Below, piece by piece: positions 1 through 5,384 of a stretch of DNA of 8,688 bases. Position 1 is the stretch's first letter; every line of letters begins with the position of its first letter. The DNA is taken from assembly GCA_024277955.1 (NCBI GenBank), contig JAJRUE010000307.1, positions 1-8,688 on the forward strand, written 5' to 3'. Under the pieces are notes generated by a model, which was not told where the DNA came from, ran no database searches, and saw only the letters and a program-made list of their open reading frames with translations. Source of the DNA: Alphaproteobacteria bacterium (GTDB lineage: Bacteria > Pseudomonadota > Alphaproteobacteria > Rhodobacterales > Rhodobacteraceae). A program made the position numbers and the translations under genes.

Positions 1-1
1 C

Positions 2-517
2 GAAGCGGGCACGCTCACCTTCATGGCCGGCGGCTCGGATGCGGGCTTCGCCAAGGTCGAACCGCTTTTCGAGGTGATGGGCCAGAAGGCCGTCCACTGC
101 GGCGCATCCGGCGCGGGGCAAGCGGCCAAGATCTGCAACAACATGATCCTGGGCGTCACCATGATCGCCACCTGCGAAGCCTTCGCGCTGGCCGACAAGC
201 TGGGGCTGGACCGGCAGAAGATGTATGACGTGGTCTCCACCTCCTCGGGCTACAGCTGGACCATGAACGCCTACACCCCCGCCCCCGGCATCGGCGCCAA
301 ATCGCCGGCCGACAACGGCTACCAGCCCGGCTTCGCCGCCGACCTGATGCTGAAAGACCTGCGCCTCAGCCAGCAGACGGCCGAAGCGGTGGACGCCGAC
401 ACCCCGATGGGCCAGGCGGCGGCGGCGCTCTACGAACAGTTCGTCGAACGCGAAGACGGCGCCGGCAAGGATTTCTCGGCCATGCTGCCGCGTTTCGAAA
501 AGCGCGGCCGCGGATGA
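2..517 (+). CDS. mmsB: 3-hydroxyisobutyrate dehydrogenase, C-terminal part (5' end outside window)
   Basis: NAD-dependent oxidation of 3-hydroxyisobutyrate to methylmalonate semialdehyde in valine breakdown; cytoplasmic. The frame is open at the left edge, so the N-terminal Rossmann domain is mostly missing and about 171 residues of a protein usually near 290 are present. The visible part has the family signature around GAGQAAKICNN, whose lysine (codon 128-130) is the expected catalytic lysine of the beta-hydroxyacid dehydrogenase family, and whose asparagines also belong to the conserved block. It is followed by the all-helical dimerisation domain, including the typical stretch GYQPGFAADLMLKDL, where the conserved lysine and aspartate lie. 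The ATG at 23 is internal and not a true start. The stop codon overlaps the start of the Crp/Fnr gene (ATGA at 514-517), so the two are probably co-transcribed and translationally coupled. Family assignment is secure; other members of the superfamily (tartronate semialdehyde reductase) fit less well. Confidence 0.93.
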   Translation, partial: EAGTLTFMAGGSDAGFAKVEPLFEVMGQKAVHCGASGAGQAAKICNNMILGVTMIATCEAFALADKLGLDRQKMYDVVSTSSGYSWTMNAYTPAPGIGAKSPADNGYQPGFAADLMLKDLRLSQQTAEAVDADTPMGQAAAALYEQFVEREDGAGKDFSAMLPRFEKRGRG

Positions 518-1173
518 GCTGGACGGGCGAAGCCCCGGCCCTTGGCACGCTGGAAGACGCGGCGCGCCAAAGGCTCGAGGCGCTTCGCCCGACGCAAGCC
601 CCGCGCGGCGCGGTGCTGTTTCGCCCCGGCGAAGCGGTAAAGGGCTATGTGATCGTGCTGGCGGGCTCGGTCGCGGTCAACCTGGTGGGCCCCGGCGGGC
701 GCGATATCCTGCTCTACCGGGTGCAGCCGGGCCAGGCCTGCATCCAGTCCACCCTCGGGCTGATGAGCGGCGAAGACTACAGCGGCGAAGCCATCACCGA
801 AGCCGACAGCCGCGTGGTGCTGATCCCGCGGGCGCTGTTTCTCGACCTGGTCGACACATCGCCCGCCTTCCGCACGCTGGTGTTCGCGGCCTTTGCCGAA
901 CGGATGCAGTCGATGATGCACCTGCTCGAACGCATCGCCTTCCAAAAGGTCGAATCGCGCCTCGCCGCCTACCTGCTGGAACGCGCCGGCCCCGACGGCA
1001 CGCTCAACGCCACCCAGGCCGACATCGCCACCGCCATCGGCACCGCGCGCGAAGTCATTTCCCGCCGCCTCGACGCGCTGGAGCGGCGCGGCGCCATCCG
1101 CCGCTCGCGCGGCCAGGTCCACCTGAACAACCCCGAACTGCTGCGCAGGCTCGCCGAAGACGCCTCCCTGTAA
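514..1173 (+). CDS. Crp/Fnr-family transcriptional regulator
   Basis: A 219-residue cytoplasmic DNA-binding regulator. Residues about 20-110 form the cyclic-nucleotide-binding-like beta barrel (RPGEAVKGYVIVLAGSVAVN), 113-150 the long dimer helix, and 165-200 a Crp-type winged helix (ATQADIATAIGTAREVISRRL). The recognition helix carries R179, E180, S183 and R184: the RE pair is Crp-like, while the serine is Fnr-like. There is only one cysteine (C76, in GQACIQST) and no N-terminal cysteine cluster, so it is not an oxygen-sensing [4Fe-4S] Fnr. I do not see a clear cAMP phosphate-binding motif, so the ligand is unknown. The ATG start overlaps the mmsB stop. The next gene encodes a DUF2892 membrane protein and is preceded by a TGTGAC/GTCACA palindrome, a plausible target of this protein. 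Subfamily and signal cannot be named from the sequence. Confidence 0.92.
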   Translation: MSWTGEAPALGTLEDAARQRLEALRPTQAPRGAVLFRPGEAVKGYVIVLAGSVAVNLVGPGGRDILLYRVQPGQACIQSTLGLMSGEDYSGEAITEADSRVVLIPRALFLDLVDTSPAFRTLVFAAFAERMQSMMHLLERIAFQKVESRLAAYLLERAGPDGTLNATQADIATAIGTAREVISRRLDALERRGAIRRSRGQVHLNNPELLRRLAEDASL

Positions 1174-1196
1174 CCCTCACCCCTCAACCCCGGCCA

Positions 1197-1266
1197 TATT
1201 CTTCTGTCGAAAAATATCCTCGGGGGTGAATGGGCCGTAAGGCCCAGAGGGGGCAGACAGCCCCCT
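1197..1266. repeat. Hairpin-rich intergenic element, possible terminator
   Basis: Just after the Crp/Fnr gene lies an AT-containing lead (AAAAATATCC) followed by two hairpins. Hairpin one has arms TGGGCC and GGCCCA (1231-1236 and 1241-1246) around a GTAA (GNRA) loop. Hairpin two has arms GGGGGC and GCCCCC (1249-1254 and 1260-1265) around AGACA. The GGGGG at 1222-1226 could compete for the CCCCC at 1261-1265. On the plus strand no T-run follows; on the minus strand the hairpins are followed by ATATTTTTC, so as an intrinsic terminator it looks better in that direction. From memory, similar blocks are scattered through intergenic regions of Rhodobacteraceae; I could not check this. Confidence 0.5.
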
Positions 1267-1271
1267 ACGCC

Positions 1272-1316
1272 GCACGCGCCCCTACCCCACACGCGCCCCC
1301 GCCCCGCACGCGCCCC
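1272..1316. repeat. 17-bp imperfect tandem repeat, about 2.6 copies
   Basis: The 10-mer CACGCGCCCC occurs at 1273, 1290 and 1307, exactly 17 bp apart, inside units that differ at a few positions. The array is C-rich on the plus strand and ends two bases before the palindrome at 1319. No coding frame is convincing here. It may be simple slippage-derived sequence or a binding platform beside the DUF2892 promoter. Confidence 0.7.
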
Positions 1317-1318
1317 AA

Positions 1319-1333
1319 TGTGACCACGTCACA
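1319..1333. promoter_or_regulatory. Palindromic Crp/Fnr-type operator candidate upstream of the DUF2892 gene
   Basis: TGTGAC-CAC-GTCACA is a perfect inverted repeat with 6-bp arms. It matches the Crp half-sites TGTGA and TCACA, but with 5 bp between them instead of the 6 of Escherichia coli Crp. Its centre (1326) is about 41 bp upstream of a start point near 1367, which would fit a weak -10 box TAAACA at 1355-1360, the geometry of a class II activator site. The Crp/Fnr gene is 145 bp upstream and its recognition helix has the Crp-like Arg-Glu pair. Binding by that protein is inferred. Confidence 0.5.
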
Positions 1334-1399
1334 CGCCGATTCGTTAAAACCCGGTAAACACCCCCATCGAACACCACCAACCCGAATCGGAGACACCCC

Positions 1400-1609
1400 A
1401 TGTTCAAGAAAAACGAAGCCTCGATCGAACGCATCGCGCGCATCCTGCTGGGCGTCGCCCTGCTGGCCTGGTTCTTCATGGCCCCGGCGGATGCCGGCTA
1501 CAAGCCCTGGCTGCTGATCGGGATCATCCCGCTGGTGACCGGCCTGATCGGCTGGTGTCCGCTTTACGCGATCTTCGGGTTTTCCACCTGCCCGATGAAG
1601 AAAGACTGA
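1400..1609 (+). CDS. Small DUF2892 (YgaP-type) inner-membrane protein
   Basis: A 69-residue protein with two membrane segments, about residues 13-29 (ARILLGVALLAWFFMAP) and 38-61 (LLIGIIPLVTGLIGWCPLY), separated by a short polar loop. The N-terminal MFKKNEASIERIARI and the GWCPLYAIFGFSTCP block with two cysteines (C53, C64) are typical of the DUF2892 family, which also forms the membrane part of the rhodanese YgaP. No rhodanese domain is present here. The ATG is preceded by GGAGA at 1389-1393 with six bases of spacing. It follows a Crp/Fnr gene and a palindromic operator candidate. The molecular function of stand-alone DUF2892 proteins is not established; a link to sulfur or thiol chemistry is only suggested by YgaP. 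Confidence 0.88.
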   Translation: MFKKNEASIERIARILLGVALLAWFFMAPADAGYKPWLLIGIIPLVTGLIGWCPLYAIFGFSTCPMKKD

Positions 1610-1668
1610 TACCGGCTTGACCAGCCGCGGATGACGCGCAAGGGTCGGCCCAGCAAACGGACAGACCC

Positions 1669-3039
1669 ATGCGCCTTTTCCTTGCCCTGATTCTCGCGCT
1701 CGCGGCGCTTCCGGCCCAGGCCGGCTGGCGCGACGAGGTGTTGTATTTCGTCATGCTCGACCGTTTCGCCAGTGGCGATCCGGCCAACGACCGGGACGTT
1801 GACCGCGCCAACCCGCTGGCCTTCCAGGGCGGAGACCTTGCCGGCCTCACCGCACAGCTGCCGGAAATCGCCGGGCTCGGGGCCACCGCGATCTGGATCA
1901 CGCCGCTGGCGCTGCAGATCGATCACCCGATCGACGCCGAGGGGCGCGCCTTTTACCCCCACCACGGCTACTGGGCCGAAGACTTTACCCGCATCGATCC
2001 GCGTTTCGGCAGTGAAGCACAGCTGAAAACCCTCGTCGACCAGGCCCATGCGCTGGGGCTCAAGGTGGTGCTGGACGTGGTCTACAATCACGTGGGCTAC
2101 GGCGCCGGCTGGACCCGCAATCGCCCCGAATGGCTGCGCCAGGGCGACCAGTGCGGCACCGATGACGTGACCCGCTGCCTGTCGGGCCTGCCGGATATCC
2201 GCACCGAACTGCCCGCGGTGCGCGAAGCGCTGTTCGACGCCCAGCTGGGGCTGGCCGAACGCACCGGGCTTGACGGCTTCCGGCTGGACACCGTCAAGCA
2301 CGTCAGCCACGATTTCTGGGCCGAGCACGCCGCCCGGGTACGCGCCCGCCTGGGGCCCGACTTTCTGCTGCTGGGCGAAGTCTGGGACGCCGACAAATAC
2401 CTTGCGCGGCCCTATCTCGACAGCGGCGAAATGGATGCGCTGTTCGACTTCGGCTTTCGCGACCATACGCTCAAGTTCCTGACCGGCGTCGAAAACGCTA
2501 CCCGCTATGGCCGCTACCTGAACAAGCGCCACGCGCTGAAACGCGGCTTTCTGGCGCCGTTCCTTTCGAACCACGACATGCCGATGATGCTGGCGATGCT
2601 GCGCGGCGACACCGACCGGCTGTTGCTGGGCATGACGCTGCTGTTCACGGTCGAAGGCATGCCGGTCATCCCCTATGGCGAGGCCGTGGGGCGGCGCGGC
2701 GGCCCCTGGCCCGACAACCGCGGCGTCATGCCCTGGGGGGCGCGCGCCATCCAGCCCGGCGCCGGGCTGGCCCGCGACCGGGCGCTGCGCCGCCAGGTTC
2801 AGGCGCTGATCGCGCTGCGCCGCGCCCTGCCGGAGCTGCGCGGCCCGCAGCTCGAGGTGCTCGCCGCCCGGGGGGGCCTGCTGATCTACCGGCGCGGCCC
2901 CGACCTGCTGGTGGTGCTGAACCGGGGCCCGGAATCGCAACCCGTCGCCCTGACCGAGGGGCGCTGGGAGGTGCTCTGGTCCAGCGGCGGCGCGCCGGGC
3001 GATCCGGTGTCGGCCGCCATCCTGCGCCGCACGCCCTGA
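1669..3039 (+). CDS. Exported GH13-family alpha-amylase
   Basis: A 456-residue glycoside hydrolase predicted to cut alpha-1,4-glucans or maltodextrins in the periplasm or outside the cell. A signal peptide is clear: hydrophobic residues 3-14, then PAQA with likely cleavage before G19. GH13 motifs appear in order: region I DVVYNH (136-141), region II GFRLDTVKH (203-211) with nucleophile D207, region III LLGEVWD (234-240) with acid/base E237, and region IV FLSNHD (298-303) with D303. The full catalytic triad is therefore intact. YFVMLDRFASGDPANDRD near the N terminus looks like the calcium-site loop of the family. C162 and C170 could form a disulfide in the exported protein. A short C-terminal beta domain (about 395-456) follows; no carbohydrate-binding module is visible. 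A GGA at 1659-1661 is a modest ribosome binding site. No sugar transporter or maltose regulator lies beside it, so the exact substrate is uncertain. Confidence 0.92.
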   Translation: MRLFLALILALAALPAQAGWRDEVLYFVMLDRFASGDPANDRDVDRANPLAFQGGDLAGLTAQLPEIAGLGATAIWITPLALQIDHPIDAEGRAFYPHHGYWAEDFTRIDPRFGSEAQLKTLVDQAHALGLKVVLDVVYNHVGYGAGWTRNRPEWLRQGDQCGTDDVTRCLSGLPDIRTELPAVREALFDAQLGLAERTGLDGFRLDTVKHVSHDFWAEHAARVRARLGPDFLLLGEVWDADKYLARPYLDSGEMDALFDFGFRDHTLKFLTGVENATRYGRYLNKRHALKRGFLAPFLSNHDMPMMLAMLRGDTDRLLLGMTLLFTVEGMPVIPYGEAVGRRGGPWPDNRGVMPWGARAIQPGAGLARDRALRRQVQALIALRRALPELRGPQLEVLAARGGLLIYRRGPDLLVVLNRGPESQPVALTEGRWEVLWSSGGAPGDPVSAAILRRTP

Positions 3040-3090
3040 CCGCACCTTGATCACCCGGCGCGGCGGTGCCCCGGCTCGTCGCGCAAGGGC

Positions 3091-3125
3091 GTCACACGGC
3101 GACAACACACGGCGACGTCACACGG
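3091..3125. repeat. Short interleaved direct repeats before the P450 gene
   Basis: In the 136-bp gap between the amylase and P450 genes, GTCACACGG occurs at 3091 and 3117 (26 bp apart) and ACACGGCGAC at 3094 and 3107 (13 bp apart). The spacing suggests a 13-bp unit present three times with divergence. The GTCACA piece equals one arm of the palindrome at 1319-1333. The rest of this gap is GC-rich, and I find no convincing terminator for the amylase gene. Confidence 0.55.
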
Positions 3126-3139
3126 GTGCGCTTGCGGGG

Positions 3140-3169
3140 TTGCAATCCGGGGCGGCGGCGGGCGAAACT
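3140..3169 (+). promoter_or_regulatory. Weak promoter candidate for the P450 gene
   Basis: TTGCAA (3140-3145), an 18-bp spacer and GAAACT (3164-3169) resemble a sigma-70 promoter, with 4/6 and 3/6 matches. The start point would fall at or next to the A of the ATG at 3176, implying a leaderless message. That would fit the lack of a good ribosome binding site. The match is weak. Confidence 0.2.
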
Positions 3170-3175
3170 GGCCCC

Positions 3176-4393
3176 ATGAACAGGACCGCCCCCCGCCAGC
3201 CCCAACCGTTCGAGAGCCTGGCGCAATCGCCCACCGATCCCGAATTCGTCCAGAACCCCTACGGGTTCTACGAACGCGCCCGCGCCGCCGGCGGAGCGAT
3301 GTTTTTCTGGGAAGACTACGCCATCCCCTGCGCGCTGTCCTATGCCGCGACCTGGGCGATCCTGCGCGACCGGCGCTTCGGCCGGCAGCCGCCCGCGGGA
3401 TGCGCGCCGGAAAAACCCGCGCACCAGGCCGGGTTCTGGGCGGTCGAAGACCATTCCCTGCTGGAACTCGAACCGCCCCGCCATACCCGGCTGCGCGGCC
3501 TGGTACTGCGCGCCTTCACCTCGCGCCGGATCAACGCCCTCGCCCCCGAGATCGAGGCCCTGGCCCATCAGCTGATCGACCGGATCGACGGCGACCGGTT
3601 CGACCTGCTGGCGCAGTTCGCGCAGAAACTGCCGGTGATCGTCATCGCCCGGCTGCTGGGCGTGCCCGAAGCAGCCGCCGACGACCTGCTGGCCTGGTCG
3701 CACGACATGGTGCTGATGTATCAGGCCGGCCGGACGCGCCAGGACGAACTGGCCGCGGCGCGCGCCGCCAGCGAATTTCGCGCCTTCATGCAGGAATATG
3801 TCGAATATCGCCGCGTCCGGCCGGCGGACGACCTGATTTCCCACCTGATCGCCGCCGAAGAGGATGGCGAAAAGCTGACGACGGACGAACTGATTTCCAC
3901 CTGCATCCTGCTGCTGAACGCCGGCCACGAAGCCACCGTGCACACGATCGGCAACGGGGTGCTGGCAATGCTGCGCCAGCCCGCGTCGATCGGCGCGCTG
4001 GTTCCCGACAGGATCGACGCGCTGGTCGAGGAGATCCTGCGCTACGACCCGCCGCTCCACCTGTTTCAGCGCTGGGCTTACGAAGATGTGGAGATCGGCC
4101 GGCACGCCATCCGCAAGGGCGAAAAGGTCGGCTGCCTGCTGGCCGCCGCGAACCGCGACCCGCAGCGGTGGGAAAGCCCCGACCGCTTCGACCCCGGCCG
4201 GCCGGTGTCTACCAATGTCGCCTTTGGCGCGGGCGTGCATTTTTGCATCGGCGCGCCGCTGGCCCGACTGGAACTGCGCCATGCCCTGCCGGTGCTGTTT
4301 GCCCGCCTGCCCGGCCTGCAACTGGCCGAAACGCCGCGCTATGCGGACAAGTTCCACTTTCACGGGCTTGAACGCCTGATGGTCCGCCGCTGA
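3176..4393 (+). CDS. Cytochrome P450 (class I bacterial type)
   Basis: A 405-residue soluble haem monooxygenase that would need electrons from a ferredoxin and reductase; substrate unknown. The family landmarks are present: C-helix HTRLRGLVLRAF (103-114), I-helix LLLNAGHEATVH (245-256), K-helix EILR as ExxR (286-289), and the haem loop FGAGVHFCIGAPLA (350-363) with C357 as iron ligand. In the I-helix the position normally held by the oxygen-activating threonine is alanine (A253), with threonine one residue later. The ATG at 3176 gives a normal N terminus (FESLAQSPTDPEFVQNPYGFY). A TTG in frame at 3047 would add 43 arginine-rich residues of no family character, so I do not use it. The ribosome binding site is poor. 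No ferredoxin gene adjoins it; the ferredoxin-NADP reductase 4 kb downstream could serve it indirectly. CYP family number cannot be given. Confidence 0.93.
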   Translation: MNRTAPRQPQPFESLAQSPTDPEFVQNPYGFYERARAAGGAMFFWEDYAIPCALSYAATWAILRDRRFGRQPPAGCAPEKPAHQAGFWAVEDHSLLELEPPRHTRLRGLVLRAFTSRRINALAPEIEALAHQLIDRIDGDRFDLLAQFAQKLPVIVIARLLGVPEAAADDLLAWSHDMVLMYQAGRTRQDELAAARAASEFRAFMQEYVEYRRVRPADDLISHLIAAEEDGEKLTTDELISTCILLLNAGHEATVHTIGNGVLAMLRQPASIGALVPDRIDALVEEILRYDPPLHLFQRWAYEDVEIGRHAIRKGEKVGCLLAAANRDPQRWESPDRFDPGRPVSTNVAFGAGVHFCIGAPLARLELRHALPVLFARLPGLQLAETPRYADKFHFHGLERLMVRR

Positions 4394-4402
4394 CGCCCGG
4401 CA

Positions 4403-4425
4403 CCGAAATCTTTCAAAGATTTCGG
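4403..4425. terminator. Perfect 23-bp palindrome after the P450 gene (possible terminator, unit 1)
   Basis: CCGAAATCTTT (4403-4413), one C, then its exact reverse complement (4415-4425). It starts 10 bp after the P450 stop in a convergent gap. The plus-strand hairpin is followed by ACCG and TTTT, a weak T-run. It may terminate transcription in either direction, or be a protein-binding palindrome. Confidence 0.6.
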
Positions 4426-4426
4426 A

Positions 4427-4449
4427 CCGTTTTCTTTGAAAGAAAACGG
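4427..4449. terminator. Perfect 23-bp palindrome before the lrp stop (possible terminator, unit 2)
   Basis: CCGTTTTCTTT (4427-4437), one G, then its exact reverse complement (4439-4449), four bases from the end of the minus-strand Lrp gene. It has the same design and length as unit 1, with the AAA/TTT block exchanged and compensated in the other arm. The likely role is a bidirectional terminator shared by the two convergent genes. Confidence 0.6.
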
Positions 4450-4453
4450 CGTC

Positions 4454-4915
4454 TCAAATCGGAAGCAATGTGGTCGACTTGATTTCTTCCATCGACAGAA
4501 GCGCGGTCACGTTGTAGATCTTCACCTCTGAAATCAGCGCCTGGTAGAACGCATCATAGGCCCGCGCATTGGGAACCCGCACCTTCAGGATATAGTCGAT
4601 ATCGCCCGCCAGCCGGTGCGCCTCCATCACCTCGGGGCGGGCCTGAAGCGCGCGCAGGAAACTCGCTTGCCAGTCGGCCTCATGTTCGCTGGTGCGGATC
4701 AGCACGAAGAAACAGGCTTCGAGCCCCAGCGCCTCGGCATCCAGCACCGCGGTGATGCGGCCGATCACGCCAGCCTCTTTCATCTTGCGAATCCGGTTCC
4801 ACACCGGCGTCTTGGACGACCCCACCTTGCGCGCGATTTCGTCCAGCGACTGGCTGGCGTCGCGCTGCAGCTCGCCAAGGATTTTCCGGTCCATCGCATC
4901 GATCTGGGCTGACAT
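4454..4915 (-). CDS. Lrp/AsnC-family transcriptional regulator
   Basis: A 153-residue regulator of the feast/famine family. It opens with IDAMDRKILGELQRDASQSL, the usual start of an Lrp helix-turn-helix domain (helix-turn-helix about 23-43, ending KTPVWNRIRKM), and has a C-terminal RAM ligand and oligomer domain (about 65-142) with the characteristic GDIDYILKV (104-112). The chosen ATG (4915) is preceded on the minus strand by AAGGGGGGAAA with suitable spacing; a TTG at 4963 would add 16 residues and ignore that site. The gene diverges from the sulfate-assimilation operon and converges with the P450. A close match to the Lrp operator consensus lies in the shared upstream region, so control of the operon, and possibly of itself, is likely. 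The ligand is unknown; a sulfur amino acid would make sense but is inference. Confidence 0.92.
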   Translation of the reverse strand: MSAQIDAMDRKILGELQRDASQSLDEIARKVGSSKTPVWNRIRKMKEAGVIGRITAVLDAEALGLEACFFVLIRTSEHEADWQASFLRALQARPEVMEAHRLAGDIDYILKVRVPNARAYDAFYQALISEVKIYNVTALLSMEEIKSTTLLPI

Positions 4916-4945
4916 TTTCACTTTCCCCCCTTGGGCAAGACATTT

Positions 4946-4968
4946 CGCCGGGTTTCGGCGCAACCCGG
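4946..4968 (-). repeat. Overlapping inverted repeats in the lrp leader
   Basis: Two mutually exclusive stems share sequence: CCGGGTT (4948-4954) with AACCCGG (4962-4968), and CGCCG (4946-4950) with CGGCG (4956-4960). They lie 31-53 bases upstream of the Lrp start codon and would be in its mRNA leader if transcription starts near the divergent promoter. Confidence 0.4.
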
Positions 4969-4996
4969 AACAAACGTCCTTATTCGCGCCGCCATA

Positions 4997-5026
4997 TGGT
5001 CATTTCACAGAACGTTATTCTAAAAT
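4997..5026 (+). promoter_or_regulatory. Promoter candidate for the sulfate-assimilation operon
   Basis: TGGTCA (4997-5002), an 18-bp spacer and TAAAAT (5021-5026, 5/6 match to the -10 consensus) would start transcription near 5033, about 46 bases before the DUF2849 start. This is the only AT-rich stretch in the 163-bp divergent gap. The -10 assignment is better supported than the -35. Confidence 0.5.
5008..5022. promoter_or_regulatory. Lrp-type operator candidate
   Basis: CAGAACGTTATTCTA agrees with the Escherichia coli Lrp consensus YAGHAWATTWTDCTR at 13 of 15 positions and has the expected AGAA/TTCT dyad. It fills the spacer of the operon promoter candidate and touches its -10 box, a position suited to repression or ligand-dependent switching. 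The adjacent divergent Lrp gene is the obvious binder. Confidence 0.5.
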
Positions 5027-5078
5027 CAAGCGGAAAGATGGCCCCACCCCGCCACCGACAGATCACAGGAGAGCTCCG

Positions 5079-5384
5079 ATGCGCCGCCCCTTCACCCCCC
5101 GGATCGTCACCGCCAACGCCCTGGTCGAAGGCGACGTGGTCTATCTCACCGCCGACGACCGCTGGAGCCGCGACCACCGCGACGCCGAGCTGATCGAGGA
5201 CGAAGCCCACGCCCAGCTGCGCCTGCTCGAAGCCCAGGCATCCCCCGGCGTGGTCGGCGCCGTCCTGGCCGAGGCCCGCGCCGGCGCGAACGGCCCCGAG
5301 CCGGTGCATTTCCGCGACGCCTTCCGCGCCGCCGGGCCGTCCAACTATCCCCATGGCAAGCAGGAAAGCCGCTCCGATGCATGA
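5079..5384 (+). CDS. DUF2849 protein, small companion of sulfite reductase
   Basis: A 101-residue soluble protein without signal peptide or membrane segment. The start PFTPRIVTANALVEGDVVYLTADDRW and the end FRDAFRAAGPSNYPHGKQ are the conserved ends of DUF2849, a family found next to assimilatory sulfite reductase in alphaproteobacteria. The ATG is preceded by AGGAG at 5067-5071 with seven bases of spacing, the best ribosome binding site in the window. The 3' end overlaps the sulfite reductase start by eight bases, so translation is probably coupled. The biochemical role is not known; a role in assembly or electron delivery of the reductase is only suggested by position. An upstream in-frame extension to 4692 crosses the Lrp gene and is not real. 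Confidence 0.88.
   Translation: MRRPFTPRIVTANALVEGDVVYLTADDRWSRDHRDAELIEDEAHAQLRLLEAQASPGVVGAVLAEARAGANGPEPVHFRDAFRAAGPSNYPHGKQESRSDA

Noticed and set aside
1272..1316. Replication-origin iterons
   Set aside because: Only about 2.6 copies, no DnaA-box pattern, no AT-rich region and no replication gene nearby.
1230..1517. 95-codon plus-strand frame across the Crp-DUF2892 gap
   Set aside because: Pro/Arg/Thr low-complexity product overlapping the DUF2892 gene in another frame, covering the hairpin and tandem-repeat DNA.
1617..1645. TTGACC at 1617-1622 as a promoter for the amylase gene
   Set aside because: No AT-containing -10 box at suitable distance; the sequence downstream is GC-rich.
1564..3108. 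514-codon open frame on the minus strand opposite the amylase gene
   Set aside because: Antisense shadow in GC-rich DNA; the plus strand encodes an intact GH13 enzyme and the antisense product shows no family motif.
3047..3175. N-terminal extension of the P450 from TTG 3047
   Set aside because: The 43 extra residues are arginine-rich and unlike P450 N termini, and the region has repeat structure typical of intergenic DNA.
3092..4363. 423-codon minus-strand frame opposite the P450
   Set aside because: Shadow of the P450 codon pattern; the plus-strand protein has all haem-enzyme motifs.
4692..5078. Upstream extension of the DUF2849 frame
   Set aside because: It runs through the Lrp gene and the divergent promoter; AGGAG before ATG 5079 marks the true start.
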